Part shown: piece by piece, positions 31,301 to 37,700 of the stretch
How positions within the stretch are numbered: position 1 is the first letter of the stretch
How the letters are laid out: each line of letters starts with the position of its first letter
NCBI GenBank assembly: GCA_023402175.1
Contig: JAEXCN010000432.1
Location: 1 to 42,812 of the forward strand
Length of the DNA: 42,812 nucleotides
Reading direction: 5' to 3'
Source: Pseudomonadota bacterium
GTDB taxonomy: Bacteria; Myxococcota_A; Polyangia; Polyangiales; Polyangiaceae
Translations under genes and position numbers: made by a program
Notes under the pieces: generated by a model
The model's database searches: none
What the model saw: the letters and a program-made list of their open reading frames with translations, nothing else
Told to the model about the DNA's origin: nothing

Positions 31301-31543
31301 TGCTTGTACGGCCGGCAAGAACGTCTTCAGCTTGCGGCTTTGCGCGGCCGACTCGTACGCGAAGGCCAGCTCCGAGACGCGATCGTGCTTCACCGCGGCT
31401 TCGTGGAGCTCCTGCCAGATCGCCGGATCGAGGGCGTTCTTCGCCAGGGCCGAGACGATGGAGTCGAGCACTTCTTCTTCGTTCTCGAGCTTCTCGTCGA
31501 ACGAAGGAATGCCTGCGCGTGCCTTCTGGGGGGACGGGCCCAT
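19373..31543 (-). CDS. Giant cytoplasmic tetratricopeptide-repeat (TPR) protein
   Basis: About 4,056 residues from ATG 31543-31541 (MGPSPQKARAG), with GGGAG just upstream; an in-frame extension to 31666 has no better start and is Arg-rich unlike the rest. No signal peptide or transmembrane segment is seen, so it is predicted cytoplasmic. Nearly the whole length is TPR-like helix pairs: recurring W/Y-L-A at the first helix (WDDLFALYDRAA, WEELAELLGGAA, WRPLADALREC) and A-x-A-Y/F-x-x-A-L-x-x-D-P at the second (AIAAYRRAILDDPADRLANG, ALDAYVHVANQDPSDLESAK). The length leaves room for roughly 100 repeats. Breaks in the pattern are a polar linker at about 1368-1391 and a Pro-rich one at about 1635-1700 (VPPPPDGRRDSYLP). 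No catalytic domain was recognised. It should form a very long superhelical scaffold; partners are unknown. Convergent with the dehydrogenase gene, divergent from ctaB. Internal repetition means that assembly should be checked. Confidence 0.93.
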   Translation of the reverse strand: MGPSPQKARAGIPSFDEKLENEEEVLDSIVSALAKNALDPAIWQELHEAAVKHDRVSELAFAYESAAQSRKLKTFLPAVQAELFFRAATFFGDILGDEFGATTYLEKALAAFPGHVGAFERIDAQLTRASDHKKLAELCVQIAAHRPKPDQVELLKRAAWLFEHASLEDKSIETYQQLVRLEPGDEELRDALETRFVRANRYRDVARMFEQALATDPPPPADEAGRIRQKLIDVFANQLKEPERAMPHVEALLEADPTNVEARRVASRLLESKGLAARAAAALAAGAESTEERARYLAIELENTRGPRRRDVLRRIGILKQDELDDATGAFEAFEQALGIDPADDELRQRYMGLGIQLKGPIEVARTFARVSTVAKDSGVRSRITAEMGDLLLRGGDTKRARTTLAGVLAAPTADPGAVLTAARALSSVYEDEGDVKNLVEVLGRIGELSPLEGEKQMANERIAEICTSQLGDVERAIGAWRRLVDSPARVRALEALEPLYEAREQWIDLSFVLEERAKSASDPSEARTLSFRAAEILTTRAKDVGSASEAWRQMLAAYGPARDIYEQWVPLLEQQRLWPELAEALAKDAELATEEERPLVLARLGNVYLQRTRDTDAAIDAFKRALDLDAAEKTSRSTLEKLLLGAEHRLAAAAVLEPIYRGEQNAQGLLRVLDIRASSSPIVQDRLAALEEAARVAEGVSKDKAIEIAARGLAEAVESSEPIGRWLHRFMQLAEGIEPKRRAAFLFKALGDRPIDTQELLGLAINVGEESAAAGDVAAALAAYRRALTYDPTSAELIARVDQLLQEQGNPEERVALYRAALERGADPARRRQLLHNIGTIERYELFNPEAAIAAYRRAILDDPADRLANGALVELYGETEAWDELCDLLEDYLVHAGSPEEKRAARAQLAQVATAHGQGSRGATHATALLEDPQLGEAELDLVEHVATSLRENVLLRAVLERRVRESADPRQQVECLARLATLAQESGEPAHAVERLRQAADVAQGMGDDKAAILLYDRLREIAPRDEHATGQLVELHERAGSWDKVPALYSVLLELASDTLSSVALLRRLSRTLAEHLGDLDRAFAAARSAFTLAPEDRDVLADACALAIRTGQTTELANAINEALAATTGAPESTWAELTLAKARVLSTHESTWVEAASSFRNVLERSTDPEISATASQGFDELLRAMPRSQAKTRDLRWLHSWRVEHASPEQRTRALLAWADSEERELGHEQTALELYKKVLESDDGDLDALAAVSRLSLAHGDVEGALSALLARRAASEGEAKNALDVQIATILAERPGRADEALDRIADVLESAPHDATAIDLAARLLGNPEVAERAAKVLESSLDAVDDADQKIRIFDHLIAAGEPQHQGAPPSDAPQHRRALYERYLDVLTELERVDTAYGVALRAVRDLSAEQALWDRAEQIARQLSSAEPLADTYEEVLRPAVPQDITRRRPLEKADAIELGQRAVAFYEEWYEDGERVIRVLERLLEIEPEDTWAFDRLKLIFDSQERWDDLFALYDRAAATADKERKLELLEEAAQIAKDFANHAQRAIRYFEQLLELRPGNARLTSALERLYERHGCHRELITLRGVRLLSLPHEEAQKERARIATSWLDELNDASSALIVIEDIVANEPATETADATAPGASHDARNVVDVTPLLERVLAAAPRTADIRETVPPPPDGRRDSYLPTAPKRGLVRQRAAALLKERYSAPGKEADLARVLEVELEVVKSAKERIRRHHQIAGLYAQLGNDESALEHFVQLVLLEPEVASHRTELATIASRIGRFDRLAEVLVSAADDSHDDALKVELLMSAGDVTAEKIGDLERAIELFFRVLAISPIADEALLEACRHVEPLLEKADRRADRLDVLERLAILEQEPDVKWHVLGEAARLAMGLDEDDRAIWAWEGRLEARPGDPEALDGLAFLFERAERWRPLIATLDKRAKREDREPEQRRGDRIRVAEILSDKLDATEEAIDTWRDVEATFGHSDEGTRALASLYRQTKRWEELAELLGGAATRATTPFEKAEILRDLGDVQREQLGEIALAIASYELSLTTDPRTEGSRAGLRTLITKPEHRAEVVRVLLAAYVAADDWRLILDITEHRLSATDDTDAQIATLMEASRISEERADDPDAAFVLVRRALLLDPSQEATVFEIFRLAEKTRAWRPLADALRECIDGRDGEPWARGLRFRMGEVLETRLDESRAALDAYVHVANQDPSDLESAKAVIRVAGKTARWDAAARALVESTRARDVVERTLALAVEDAAVAATGWDAITFALASLIHDGGGLTPGLARDLEEAVAIWHRDRRGDPDAAEAAYSRALSHDPTNAPLLAELAKLQRRARGRPLVDSLLRLSQTTGGDLDLLGEAAEVAVNSVGDRALAKSIFDRLLKLGAERWLGATEPNVLTSGTPQAPENYVDRATRELVRIYGDDGDHDKVVQLLTDTAHLPWKREKARALRHEAAGVAVEKLGATDRAIAIYLALIEEDPHDAEAVARLVALYEGGGRKHELLDLKRRLVGTAREVDERLALRLEVAPLEDGLGAVDQALAALRENLGESARHDATVKMLAAILQREGRIDELEALLASQAQLAEDAGDKAFSADFSWRAAQVAETQMKDLPRAIGHLRRVVALEERAPAYDALARLSTETKAYDDAAGFLDRLRELTTGPERAAVTLRLADALVAANRKAEARERLESEIARDPEADRVRVRLAETYRAAQDWPALAELLTEGAHYAPDKATRLARLREAAELHRARTNEPDKSIPLLEQASDLAPDENAVKLALADALGAAGRFEEARTLLRTLVEAFGGRRPKERAPVHYHLARLDLAVGDRARALVELDAATRIDPANPEILRALAELARDDGQLDRAERSYRALLTVLRRQEEATDETPITRAEAMFELSQIAIRQGEVDRSNEILESAFEIALENAVEARRLEAALRRIGDWVNLARALSSRLERGGADDEAALRTELGWLYDQHLGRQDEALEMILRAIDLEPANEDAHDAAFRLASATGKMPAYEARVRQLAESRADHDGELAGMLFLRLARIAETEQKDDREVAALYEKAVAVRPHDRELLSSLAAVYERLGDDAGQARVLGMRVELDTEAGGASPDALYRLAQLRFRSGDVDAGCDAFESAFEADSDADRAEELLRAAADAHPESERIVDIYERLARAPGRERSLVDALVRRWTLPGAGTEPMKEAVELAEKLEDAELAESLLRRYLERERPSDVAEEEYREGRVWALALLAWRCEESGRVREAAILKREAAELAEPEAARRFLFEVAGLASGPLEDLRLAASIYEELHEKEPQDRDAWELLLDVYRRLNELSKLVALLARVVDYVDDLGERSRLRLERVKVQMEKLKLSDDDAAQELRDIVDENPAQVDAALLLVSIYERNGREDDLAEMLARQLDGAKDRADAEAVGSLSRRLGQLLEKRDRSQARDVYYAALDWDPQSRELLMALERLHDEDADIEARSDIMERRLALETGDEAEALALSLYDARKSLEDDEGALQALEIGFRGAPRSKQLRDRLEVLYRDTNAYEKLAELFARDARGRQDAREKSTRLREAARIYRDELSNPEEASKVLREARGADPSDPMLLVELVDTLSAAGELRAAIDELTAVIDTLDHHDALRPDLVGRRALCRSRLNEMEGALEDFEEAVSRGKHDLRVYLADHLGKMALQAAGRGDVPLWRTHRLRIAALRIEIGDIDEARNILTELLKTDSKDKATLRAIAHVDELEGRWDTASATYRRLVGLEDSEGIVSAALKLLETCEKAGRLPDARGGLERARMAAPDDAALRERLAWLYEQLGALKELAELVLEEARAAGDVAPRFEGLVRAGQLFIEAASDPNQTQQLDPSAAIAPLEEAHALRPSDLDCAALLSDAYVSSGRLDEAQELLLRTIGTFKGRRARELSALYHRLARIAEVLGDRNTELQHLTTALDMDAQNGVVASELAYLAMELGNLDIAQRALRQITMLKVPSPLPKALAYQHLGEIARQQGDSRRAMMLLKRAIDDDPTLENARLLLDQLQAEGG

Positions 31544-31726
31544 GCTCTCCCAGCGGTGGGGCGCGGCTGTGTGACGCCGCGGCTGTGGAGGACCGAGAGT
31601 ACCGGAACTGTGCAGCCTCACCAGCCCTGATTGTGTCTCCCGGCGGGCCGCCCGGCGCTTACGCAAGCGCCCGGAAGGAGTAGGCCTTGACGGGCCGAGC
31701 CTATCTCCCTATTAGGCGCCGAACCT

Positions 31727-32656
31727 ATGCAGAAGCCGCTGCCCCACGTGATCGACGCGCAACACGGGCGAGCTGCCCGGACGCCTTCGATCGCGGTGCG
31801 CGACGTGGTGGCCCTGGCAAAACCGCGGATCACGCTCATGGTCGTGATCACTGCGGCCGGAGGCCTGTTTCTGCCGGGGCGCGCGGGCCGCATCGATGGG
31901 CCCGGGCCGAGCGCCACGACCGTCCTTTCGACGCTGATCGGCCTCGCGCTGATCGTGGCCGGGGCGAACGCCCTGAATATGTATATCGAGCGGGATACGG
32001 ACCGCCGCATGGCGCGCACGAAGAACCGCCCGCTCCCGTCCGGCCGCATGCCGGCGCGCTTCGCGCTCTGGTTCGGCGTCGTGATGTCGGCGCTGTCGAT
32101 CCCGATCCTCGCGATCGGCGCGAACCCGCTCACCGCCCTCCTCGCGGTGATCGCGAACCTCCTCTACGTCCTCGCGTACACGCCGATGAAGCAGCACTCG
32201 CACTACGCGCTGCACGTCGGTGCGGTGCCGGGCGCGATCCCGCCGCTCCTCGGATGGACCGCGTGCACCGCGAGCATCGATGCCGCCGGCATCGTCCTCT
32301 TCGCGATCATGTTCCTCTGGCAGATCCCGCATTTCGTGGCGATCACGCTCTTCCGCAAGACCGAGTACGCGCGTGCGGGCCACGTCGTCGTCCCGAACGT
32401 GACGGGCGATCTCGCCGCGAAGCACACGATCATCCGCTGGATCTTCGCGCTCGTCGCCGCGAGCCTGCTCGTCGTCCCGCTCGGCGTCGCCGGCCACGGC
32501 TACCTCGTCATCGCGACGATCCTCGGCGCGGTCTTCTTCACGTGGGGCTGCTACGGCCTCCGCGCCGACGCCGGAAACAAGTGGGCGAGGTCGCTCTTCC
32601 TGTTCTCGATGCTGTACCTCGTGCTGTTGTTCGCGGCGCTCGCGATCAATCCGTAG
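31727..32656 (+). CDS. ctaB: Protoheme IX farnesyltransferase (heme O synthase)
   Basis: 309 residues, an integral membrane UbiA-family prenyltransferase that adds farnesyl to heme B to give heme O, needed by heme-copper oxidases. Seen: AKPRITLMVVITAAGG (about 31-46, first membrane helix), the first Asp-rich site NALNMYIERDTDRRMARTKN (81-100; D90 and D92 bind Mg-diphosphate) followed by RPLPSGR, the second site YTPMKQHSHYALHVGAVPGA followed by IPPLLGW, and MFLWQIPHFVAITLF, all characteristic of CtaB/CyoE rather than other UbiA members. Start: ATG 31727, only a weak AGG upstream. It stands 1.4 kb before the act operon, so it likely belongs to the same respiratory locus though not the same transcript. 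Divergent from the giant TPR gene, across a 183-bp gap. Confidence 0.96.
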   Translation: MQKPLPHVIDAQHGRAARTPSIAVRDVVALAKPRITLMVVITAAGGLFLPGRAGRIDGPGPSATTVLSTLIGLALIVAGANALNMYIERDTDRRMARTKNRPLPSGRMPARFALWFGVVMSALSIPILAIGANPLTALLAVIANLLYVLAYTPMKQHSHYALHVGAVPGAIPPLLGWTACTASIDAAGIVLFAIMFLWQIPHFVAITLFRKTEYARAGHVVVPNVTGDLAAKHTIIRWIFALVAASLLVVPLGVAGHGYLVIATILGAVFFTWGCYGLRADAGNKWARSLFLFSMLYLVLLFAALAINP

Positions 32657-32670
32657 CGCGCGCTCCGCAG

Positions 32671-32694
32671 CCCGAAGCCTGAGGCCCGAAGCCT
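32671..32694. repeat. Short direct repeat CCCGAAGCCT
   Basis: CCCGAAGCCT at 32671-32680 and again at 32685-32694, separated by GAGG, filling most of the 38-bp gap between the stops of ctaB and the convergent lipoprotein gene. It resembles the CCCGAG arrays near 2 kb in composition and position at gene ends. Confidence 0.7.
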
Positions 32695-33228
32695 CTACAA
32701 ACACTTCCCGTCGCCCGCGACGGCGCGCGAGCAGCACGCGTTCACGTTGTCGTTCGGCGGCTTCTTCCCCGCGTCGATGCACTTCATGCAGCGCGGGGGC
32801 AGCGCGCCTGAGCAGAAGAACCCGATGCAGCACTCCTCGCCGAGGAGGCGGGTCGGATCGCAGACGTCGTTCGCTTTCGCGCGGCACGAGGCCCGGCAGA
32901 GCGCCTTCTCGCTGCACGCGGCGCTGCAGCAATCCGCGGCCGTGGTGCAGTCCGCGTCGTTCGGCTTCTTCGGAGGAAGACACGCGGGAAGCGGGGGAGC
33001 ATCGGTCGCCGCGTCGGCGCTCGGCAGCTCTCCCGACGAGCTGCTCGATGGGGGTGTGTCGGTCGACGTGCTGCCCGAAGGCGTGGGAGAGCCGGAGTCG
33101 GTCGATTGCGGCGTGGTGTCGTTCGCCACGCTGTCGTCGCGGTCCGGATCTTCGAGATGAGCGATGCTCGCGCACGCTGCGGCGAGCATCACCGAGCCGG
33201 CGACGACGAAGCTCCCGAGCGAGCGCAC
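32695..33228 (-). CDS. Cysteine-rich lipoprotein
   Basis: 177 residues from GTG 33228-33226; TAG at 32697-32695. Signal peptide with lipobox (VMLAAACAS, Cys19 or so) is followed by a Ser/Thr/Pro-rich stretch of ~60 residues, as in myxobacterial surface lipoproteins. The last ~95 residues hold about 16 Cys in knottin-like spacing (CTTAADCCSAACSEKALCRA, then CDPTRLLGEECCIGFFC, CMKCIDAG, ACCSRAV), implying a compact disulphide-rich domain at the cell surface or outside. I do not recognise a named family; small Cys-rich repeats of this kind occur in many Myxococcota proteins of unknown role. Nothing nearby suggests a function. Convergent with ctaB. Confidence 0.75.
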   Translation of the reverse strand: MRSLGSFVVAGSVMLAAACASIAHLEDPDRDDSVANDTTPQSTDSGSPTPSGSTSTDTPPSSSSSGELPSADAATDAPPLPACLPPKKPNDADCTTAADCCSAACSEKALCRASCRAKANDVCDPTRLLGEECCIGFFCSGALPPRCMKCIDAGKKPPNDNVNACCSRAVAGDGKCL

Positions 33229-33309
33229 GCTTCAAGGATATCTGCGCGCGTCCGGCCGCGCACGCCAGCGCGGCTGGATCGCCCGCGACCCACGTCGGGC
33301 GCTCGATCT

Positions 33310-33330
33310 CAGCCCTCAGCTTCAGCCCTC
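33310..33330. repeat. Short direct repeat CAGCCCTC
   Basis: CAGCCCTC at 33310-33317 and 33323-33330 (period 13) in the divergent gap between two lipoprotein genes. It is another short Pu/Py-skewed repeat of the kind seen at 1977 and 32671. Confidence 0.55.
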
Positions 33331-33403
33331 CGCCCCGATAACGAGCCTCCGCCGTCTTCTACGTGCTTGACGCGCTCGTGGCAGGGCCCCTACGAGCACG
33401 CCT

Positions 33404-33838
33404 GTGCGCTTCCCGACGTCGCTGCTCCTCGCCCTGACGCTCCTGTTCGGAGCCGCCTGCACGCGCGACGAGAAAGAAGCTGTTCCGCACGTCCGTCTCG
33501 GGATGGCGCCGCGTGACGTCCGCGAGCGGTTCCAGCCGGGAGGGGAGGGGACCTGGCAGACCGCGCTCGGAGCGGCGGACGACACGGTCCTCGAATGGAC
33601 CGCCCGCGATGCGAAGGCGCCGGTGGCGCAGGCGCGCTTCGAGTTCCACCTCGGGATGCTCGTCGCGATCCGCGCGCGATTGAACGAGACCGTCAGTCGC
33701 GAGGACGTCTCCGCCACGGCGAAGACCGTCACGCTGAAGGCACCGGCTCCGGAAGGCGGTACCAGCGTCACCGTCCTCGCACGCGACTGCCCGACGCACA
33801 AAGACGAAGCCGAGTCACTCGCGTCGAAGGCACGTTGA
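33404..33838 (+). CDS. Small lipoprotein, weakly BamE-like
   Basis: 144 residues from GTG 33404. Signal peptide MRFPTSLLLALTLLFGAAC gives a lipidated Cys19. The mature part has VRLGMAPRDVRERF, which recalls the xxxGMxxxDVxxxxG helix of SmpA/OmlA (BamE)-type folds, then a Trp-containing strand (TVLEWTARD) and RFEFHLGMLVAIRARL, a plausible closing strand. About 35 C-terminal residues are polar. The similarity is short and could be chance, so I do not assign a function. No clear ribosome site. It lies 248 bases before actA with its own orientation but a separate promoter, and I see no reason to link it to respiration. Confidence 0.65.
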   Translation: MRFPTSLLLALTLLFGAACTRDEKEAVPHVRLGMAPRDVRERFQPGGEGTWQTALGAADDTVLEWTARDAKAPVAQARFEFHLGMLVAIRARLNETVSREDVSATAKTVTLKAPAPEGGTSVTVLARDCPTHKDEAESLASKAR

Positions 33839-33937
33839 CGTTTCGAATGTGAAACGAGCCTTCTAGCTCTGCGCGACCGCAATTCCGCCGAAGATCCGGC
33901 CCGAAAACTTTGCGCGCGTTTATGTAGAAACGAGGGC

Positions 33938-33967
33938 TTGTAGCCGTGTCCGGCTCTCCTCTATAAA
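33938..33967 (+). promoter_or_regulatory. Candidate sigma-70 promoter of the act operon
   Basis: TTGTAG (33938-33943), 18-base spacer, TATAAA (33962-33967). In such GC-rich DNA a pair this close to consensus is notable. Transcription would start near 33974, leaving a leader of about 113 bases before the actA ATG. Confidence 0.45.
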
Positions 33968-34086
33968 GCGCCCGCCGTCCCTTTGAAATTACGTGGGCCC
34001 AGGACGCGCCCGTGGAGAACACGGCCGGAACGTAAGCGTACCGGCACAAGGCGCAAGGCCCGTGGCCGAGACCCGCGAGTGCGCGC

Positions 34087-34713
34087 ATGCAGATCTTTCC
34101 CCGGTCGCTCAATAAGCTCCCGCTGATTCTTGGTGCGGTGGGCACAGTGGTGCCGGCGCTGCTCGTCGGCGCCATCTGGTACTACGTCACCCCCAAGAAC
34201 TTTCAGGTTGGCTATGCCCCGACGCAGCCCGTGCCTTACTCGCACCGGCTCCACGTCGGTCAGATGGGCATGGACTGCCGCTACTGCCACGCGAACGTGG
34301 AGGTCGCCGCCAAGGCGATGATCCCACCGACGCAGGTGTGTATGGGCTGCCACTCGATGGTGAAGACCGACAGCGCGCGTCTCGCGCCGGTCCGCGCCAG
34401 CTGGGAGTCCGGCAAGCCGATCGAGTGGGTCCACGTCCACAAGCTGCCTGACCACGCCTTCTTCGATCACAGCGCACACGTCGGCGCGGGCGTCGGATGC
34501 GCCACGTGTCACGGGCGCGTCGATCAGATGGACGTCGTGCGCGCAGAGGTTCCGCTCGGAATGGGCTGGTGCCTCGACTGCCACCGCGATCCGAAGCCGA
34601 ATCTTCGTCCGAAGGATCAAGTCACCAACATGGAATGGAAGCCGGAGATGGCCGCCGGATGGACGGCGCCCGACGTCCACCCGCCGCAGCACTGCTCGGG
34701 GTGTCACCGATGA
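34087..34713 (+). CDS. actA: Alternative complex III subunit A, pentaheme cytochrome c
   Basis: 208 residues with one N-terminal membrane anchor (about 12-33) and five CxxCH heme sites: C64-C67-H68, C85-C88-H89, C138-C141-H142, C162-C165-H166 and C203-C206-H207. Five c-type hemes match ActA of alternative complex III, which passes electrons on the outer face of the membrane. Extra His residues (H53, H56, H118, H128, H131) could be distal ligands. The ATG of actB overlaps the stop (ATGA), so translation is coupled. The 248-bp region upstream carries a plausible promoter. Start at ATG 34087 has no good Shine-Dalgarno. Related multiheme families (NrfH, cytochrome c7) exist, but gene order settles this one. 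Confidence 0.95.
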   Translation: MQIFPRSLNKLPLILGAVGTVVPALLVGAIWYYVTPKNFQVGYAPTQPVPYSHRLHVGQMGMDCRYCHANVEVAAKAMIPPTQVCMGCHSMVKTDSARLAPVRASWESGKPIEWVHVHKLPDHAFFDHSAHVGAGVGCATCHGRVDQMDVVRAEVPLGMGWCLDCHRDPKPNLRPKDQVTNMEWKPEMAAGWTAPDVHPPQHCSGCHR

Positions 34714-37700
34714 GCCGCCGCGAACCGTACAAGCACGCGCCCGCAGAAGATGGCGCGAAGGTCTTCTGGAAGAGCCTGGAAGACAAGCAGAACCCCGAAG
34801 CCGCGCAGCTGCGTGCCGAGACCGAGTTCCCGCTGGGCCTCGAAGAAGCGAAGGCTTCTTCGATCGCCGTCGCAGCGAAGAACCTCGTCACGCTGCGGAA
34901 GTCGAAGGACGCGCCGAAGGACGTCTCGGAGGCCTCGATCGGCCGCCGCGGCTTCATGTTCTTCGCGGGCGCGTCCGCGGCCCTCTTCGCCGAAGGGTGC
35001 GCGCGTCGCCCCGTCGAGAAGATCATGCCGTACTCGAAGGCGCCCGAGCACGTGCTGCCCGGCGTGGCCACGTATTTCGCGTCGGCCATCCCGCAGCGCG
35101 GTGACGCGATCGGCGTGCTCGTCGAGAGCCACGAGGGTCGCCCGACGAAGATCGAAGGCAACCCGGCGCATTCGGGCAGCCTCGGCGCGACGGACGCGTG
35201 GACGCAGGCTTCGGTCTACGACATGTACGATCCCGATCGCGGCACCACGCCGATGAAGGGGACCCGTCAGGGCGCAGGTGCCTTCGGCAATCACCAGGCC
35301 GCGACCTGGGCCGACTTCGATCAGGCGTTCACGGACATCCTCCGCACGTCGCAGGCCGACGGCGGCGCACGCCTCCGTATCCTCGCCGAGCCGTCGACGT
35401 CGCCGACGTTCGTTCGCCTCCGCGACGCGCTCCGCGCGAAGCTCCCGCAGGCGAAGATCGTCTCGTGGTCGGCGATCCACGACGGCAACGCGCACGAGGG
35501 CGCTCGCCTCGCGTTCGGTCAGGTCGTCAACGTCGTCCCGAGCTACGCGCAGGCGAAGGTCATCCTCTCGCTCGACTCCGACTTCCTCGGAACGGAGAGC
35601 GGCAGCGTCCGCGCGAACAAGAGCTTCATCGCGGGCCGCAAGCTCCGGAAGTCGACCGACAACATGAGCCGGCTCTACGTCGTCGAGCCGAGCTTCAGCA
35701 TCACCGGCATGAACGCCGACCACCACCTCCGCCTCGCGGCGCAGGACGTCGAGCACTACCTCCTCGCGCTCGCGAAGGAGCTCTCGGCCTCGCACAAGGT
35801 CGATCTCGGCGGGCTCGCGGCGACGGTCGCGAAGGCCGACGCGAAGGACATCCCGGAGAAGTGGCTCAAGGTCGTCGCGCAGGAGCTCGCCGGAGCACGC
35901 GCCCGCGGCGTCATCGTCGTCGGCTCGCGCCAGCCGGCGCGTGTCCACGCGCTCGCCCACGCGCTCAACGCGGCGCTCGGCAATGCCGGCCACACGGTGA
36001 ACTACTTCCCGGTGCTCGATCCGCTCGCCGCCGACCCGACGGCGGAGATCAAGCAGCTCGCGACGGACATCGAGAAGGGCAGCGTCGGAACGCTCGTCAT
36101 CCTCGGCGGCAACCCCGTTTACGACGCTCCGGCGGATCTGAAGCTCGCCGAGCGCATCAAGACGGTCGGCACGACGGTTCACCTCTCGAGCCACCTCAAC
36201 GAGACGTCGGAGATCTGCACCTGGTACGCCCCGCGCGCGCACGCGCTCGAGACGTGGGGCGATCACCGCGGCCTCGACGGCGCCGTGTCGATCCAGCAGC
36301 CGCTCATCGCGCCGCTGTTCGGCGGCCGGAGCGACATCGAGGTGCTCGCCCGCATCTCGGGTGACACCGCGCCGAAGGGCCACGACCTCGTGCAGCAGAC
36401 GGTGAAGGGCTCGCTCTCGGCGCCCGGCACCATGACGCGCGCGTGGAACGAAGGTCTCAAGTCCGGCGTCCTCGGTCCGGCGGCACGTCCGTTCGGCCCG
36501 CTCGAGGCGCGCCAGGCCGAGATCGCTACGGCGTTCGCGCAGGCGAAGCCGGCCACTGCGCTCTCGCCGCAGAACCTCGAGGTCACGTTCTCGCCGTGCC
36601 CGAAGCTCCTCGACGGTCGCCACGCGAACAACCCGCTCCTCCTCGAGCTGCCCGACCCGGTGACCAAGGTCACGTGGGACAACGTGGCGAACATCTCGCC
36701 GGCGACGGCGAAGGCGCTCGGCGTCGAGAGCGGCACGATGATCCGCCTCGCCCGTGAGGGCGGCGGCTCGGTCGCGATCGCGGCGTTCGTCACGCCGGGA
36801 CAGGCCGACAACTCGATCAACGTCACCCTCGGATGGGGCCGCACGAAGGCGGGCCGCTACGGCGACAAGCACGGCTTCGACGTCAATCCGATCCGCACGT
36901 CGGACGGATTCGGCTTCGTCGCCGGCGTGAAGCCGAGCGTCATCCCGGTGAGCGAGTTCGACGCGCTCCGCCCGAACATGCGTAAGGTCGGCATGGCCGC
37001 TGGCGAGAGCCCGCTGCCCGCGCGTATCCGTCCGGACGATCCGTTCGACGTCGAGACGAACAAGTACAAGCTCTCGCAGACGCAGGAGCACGACACGATG
37101 GAAGGCCGGCCGGTCGCCATCGATGCGACGCTCGAGCAGTACCGGAAGAATCCGAAGTTCCAGTTCTACGCGGACGAGGAGCGCAAGGATCGCAACGAGA
37201 AGGGCGAGGTCATCGCCGTCCGCGAGTCCGGCTCTCCCGATCCGCACACGCCGCCGCTCTGGGGCAACTGGAAGGACGAGACGTTCTTCAAGGGCAACCA
37301 CCGCTGGGGCATGGGGATCGATCTGACGAGCTGCACGGGCTGCAACGCCTGCGTGATCGCTTGCCAGGTCGAGAACAACGTCCCGGCCGTCGGTAAGGAG
37401 CAGGTCTGGCGCGGCCGCGAGATGTACTGGCTGCGCATCGACCGCTACTTCGTCGGCCTCGACGAGAACAACCCCGAGGTCGTCTTCCAGCCGGTCGCCT
37501 GCGTGCACTGCGAAGAGGCTCCCTGCGAGAACGTCTGCCCGGTCAACGCGACCGAGCACTCGCCCGAGGGCCTCAACGACATGGCCTACAACCGTTGTAT
37601 CGGCACGCGCTACTGCGCGAACAACTGCCCGTACAAGGTTCGCCGCTTCAACTTCTTGAACTACCACACGAGCGGCGGCTTCTACGACGACGTGCCGGAA

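Noticed and set aside
21581..31630. Plus-strand open frame of 3,349 codons opposite the TPR gene
   Set aside because: It mirrors a GC-biased gene; its residues are Arg/Glu/Leu/Ala-rich without any domain, while the minus strand shows clear TPR repeats.
34497..34709. Upstream start for actB inside actA
   Set aside because: Would overlap a heme-binding part of actA; the ATG at 34710 overlaps the actA stop in the usual way.
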